64,000 nucleotides of DNA. Source: Burhinus oedicnemus. Lineage: Eukaryota; Chordata; Aves; Charadriiformes; Burhinidae. The notes under the pieces were generated by a model, which worked only from the letters and a program-made list of their open reading frames with translations, searched no databases and was not told the origin of the DNA. Within the stretch, counting starts at the first letter, position 1, and each line of letters begins with the position of its first letter. Positions 63,383 to 64,000 of this stretch are shown in pieces. Location of the stretch: NCBI GenBank assembly GCA_008921705.1, contig VFFE01007192.1, forward strand, positions 2,588,565 through 2,652,564, written 5' to 3'. The position numbers were made by a program, and so were the translations under genes.

Positions 63383-64000
63383 TCAGGCTAGGCTGCTCTA
63401 TTTGGGTTCAACCAGGGCTCACAGCTCGAGGGACTTCAGTAGCAAACCAGACAGGCACCATTAAACCGAAATCCCACCCTTTCAGACGAAGGCAACAGTA
63501 AAGGATGAACCAAAGTTATTGAACCTAACTGCTACCTTCAACCCACCTGTGGTCCTTCTCTGGTGCCTTCGCTGCCTTCAGCAACCAGCGAGTAGCAACC
63601 CCCCTACCACCGCAGGAGCCTCAGCAGCCTCTGTAATACCAATTAATACCAAATACTGCTTGGTAACAGTTAGTGAGCTGGCAGGCAACATGCAGAGTGC
63701 TTTACACCTCTGTGAGCTGCAACTTGCCAAACTTCTTCCTTTGCGAATGTTGTTAACTCCGGCCTTCCTCAGAATTTCAGGATTGACAGCATATTACGTG
63801 ACTACGCCTAAAGAAACATATCTGACTGCAAGTTCCTAATTATATTCTATCAGTCATTTTAGGACAAATTCAATTCTGATAAGATCTCAAGATCTCAACA
63901 CCCGGTATTTATGAATCACAAGGAAAAAAATTCTCACATATTTTTCTAGTTTTCCACCAGGAAACATTTTCTTGAGTTTTATGTAGGAACTGGTGAACTG
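63383..64000. other. non-coding DNA to window end
   Basis: No supported gene. A 106-codon open frame at 63519-63839 has no recognisable domain. No element seen. Confidence 0.5.

Noticed and set aside
1..64000. tRNA, rRNA, CRISPR array or bacterial-type operon
   Set aside because: No B-box-like motif in a tRNA context, no regularly spaced repeats and no ribosome binding sites; the CR1 and LTR content shows a vertebrate genome.

Overview
The window looks like nuclear DNA of a bird, most likely a non-galliform one. It holds several CR1 LINE copies with the typical avian CR1 3' ends (the ATTCTATG-type octamer tail) and one solo LTR of a type I know from avian genomes. No bacterial operon structure, ribosome binding sites, tRNA or rRNA genes are visible. 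The background is AT-rich and non-coding. I found no host exon that I can defend, so the best reading is an intergenic or intronic stretch. The species, chromosome and neighbouring genes cannot be told from the sequence alone.

Layout: 1-29,499 is single-copy-looking non-coding DNA with two CpG-rich patches (about 8.0-8.9 kb and 17.0-18.1 kb), a few short tandem duplications and a possible old LTR relic near 22.2 kb. A retroelement cluster fills 29.5-32.7 kb: a minus-strand solo LTR (29,500-30,079), then a 5'-truncated plus-strand CR1 (copy A, 30,729-32,658) whose 3' tail is interrupted by a short minus-strand CR1 (copy D, 32,449-32,567). From 32,659 to 56,215 there is non-coding DNA with a palindrome pair at 40.84 kb, a C-rich, CpG-poor block with a textbook minus-strand G-quadruplex motif at 45.65 kb, and a 37-T homopolymer at 48.56 kb. 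A short minus-strand CR1 tail (copy C) lies at 56,216-56,499. A long plus-strand CR1 (copy B) lies at 60,936-62,452; it keeps a 319-residue uninterrupted piece of reverse transcriptase but has lost about 350 bp further upstream. The last 1.5 kb is non-coding with one short tandem repeat.

The only protein-coding potential I can support is the decayed CR1 ORF2 (endonuclease/reverse transcriptase) in copies A, B and C. The most interesting structural signal is that both short minus-strand CR1 copies (C and D) end, at their 5'-truncated side, in a perfect 13-bp inverted repeat with a 9-10 base spacer. This suggests a fold-back or template switch at the end of reverse transcription. I saw no evidence for a new multi-gene system.
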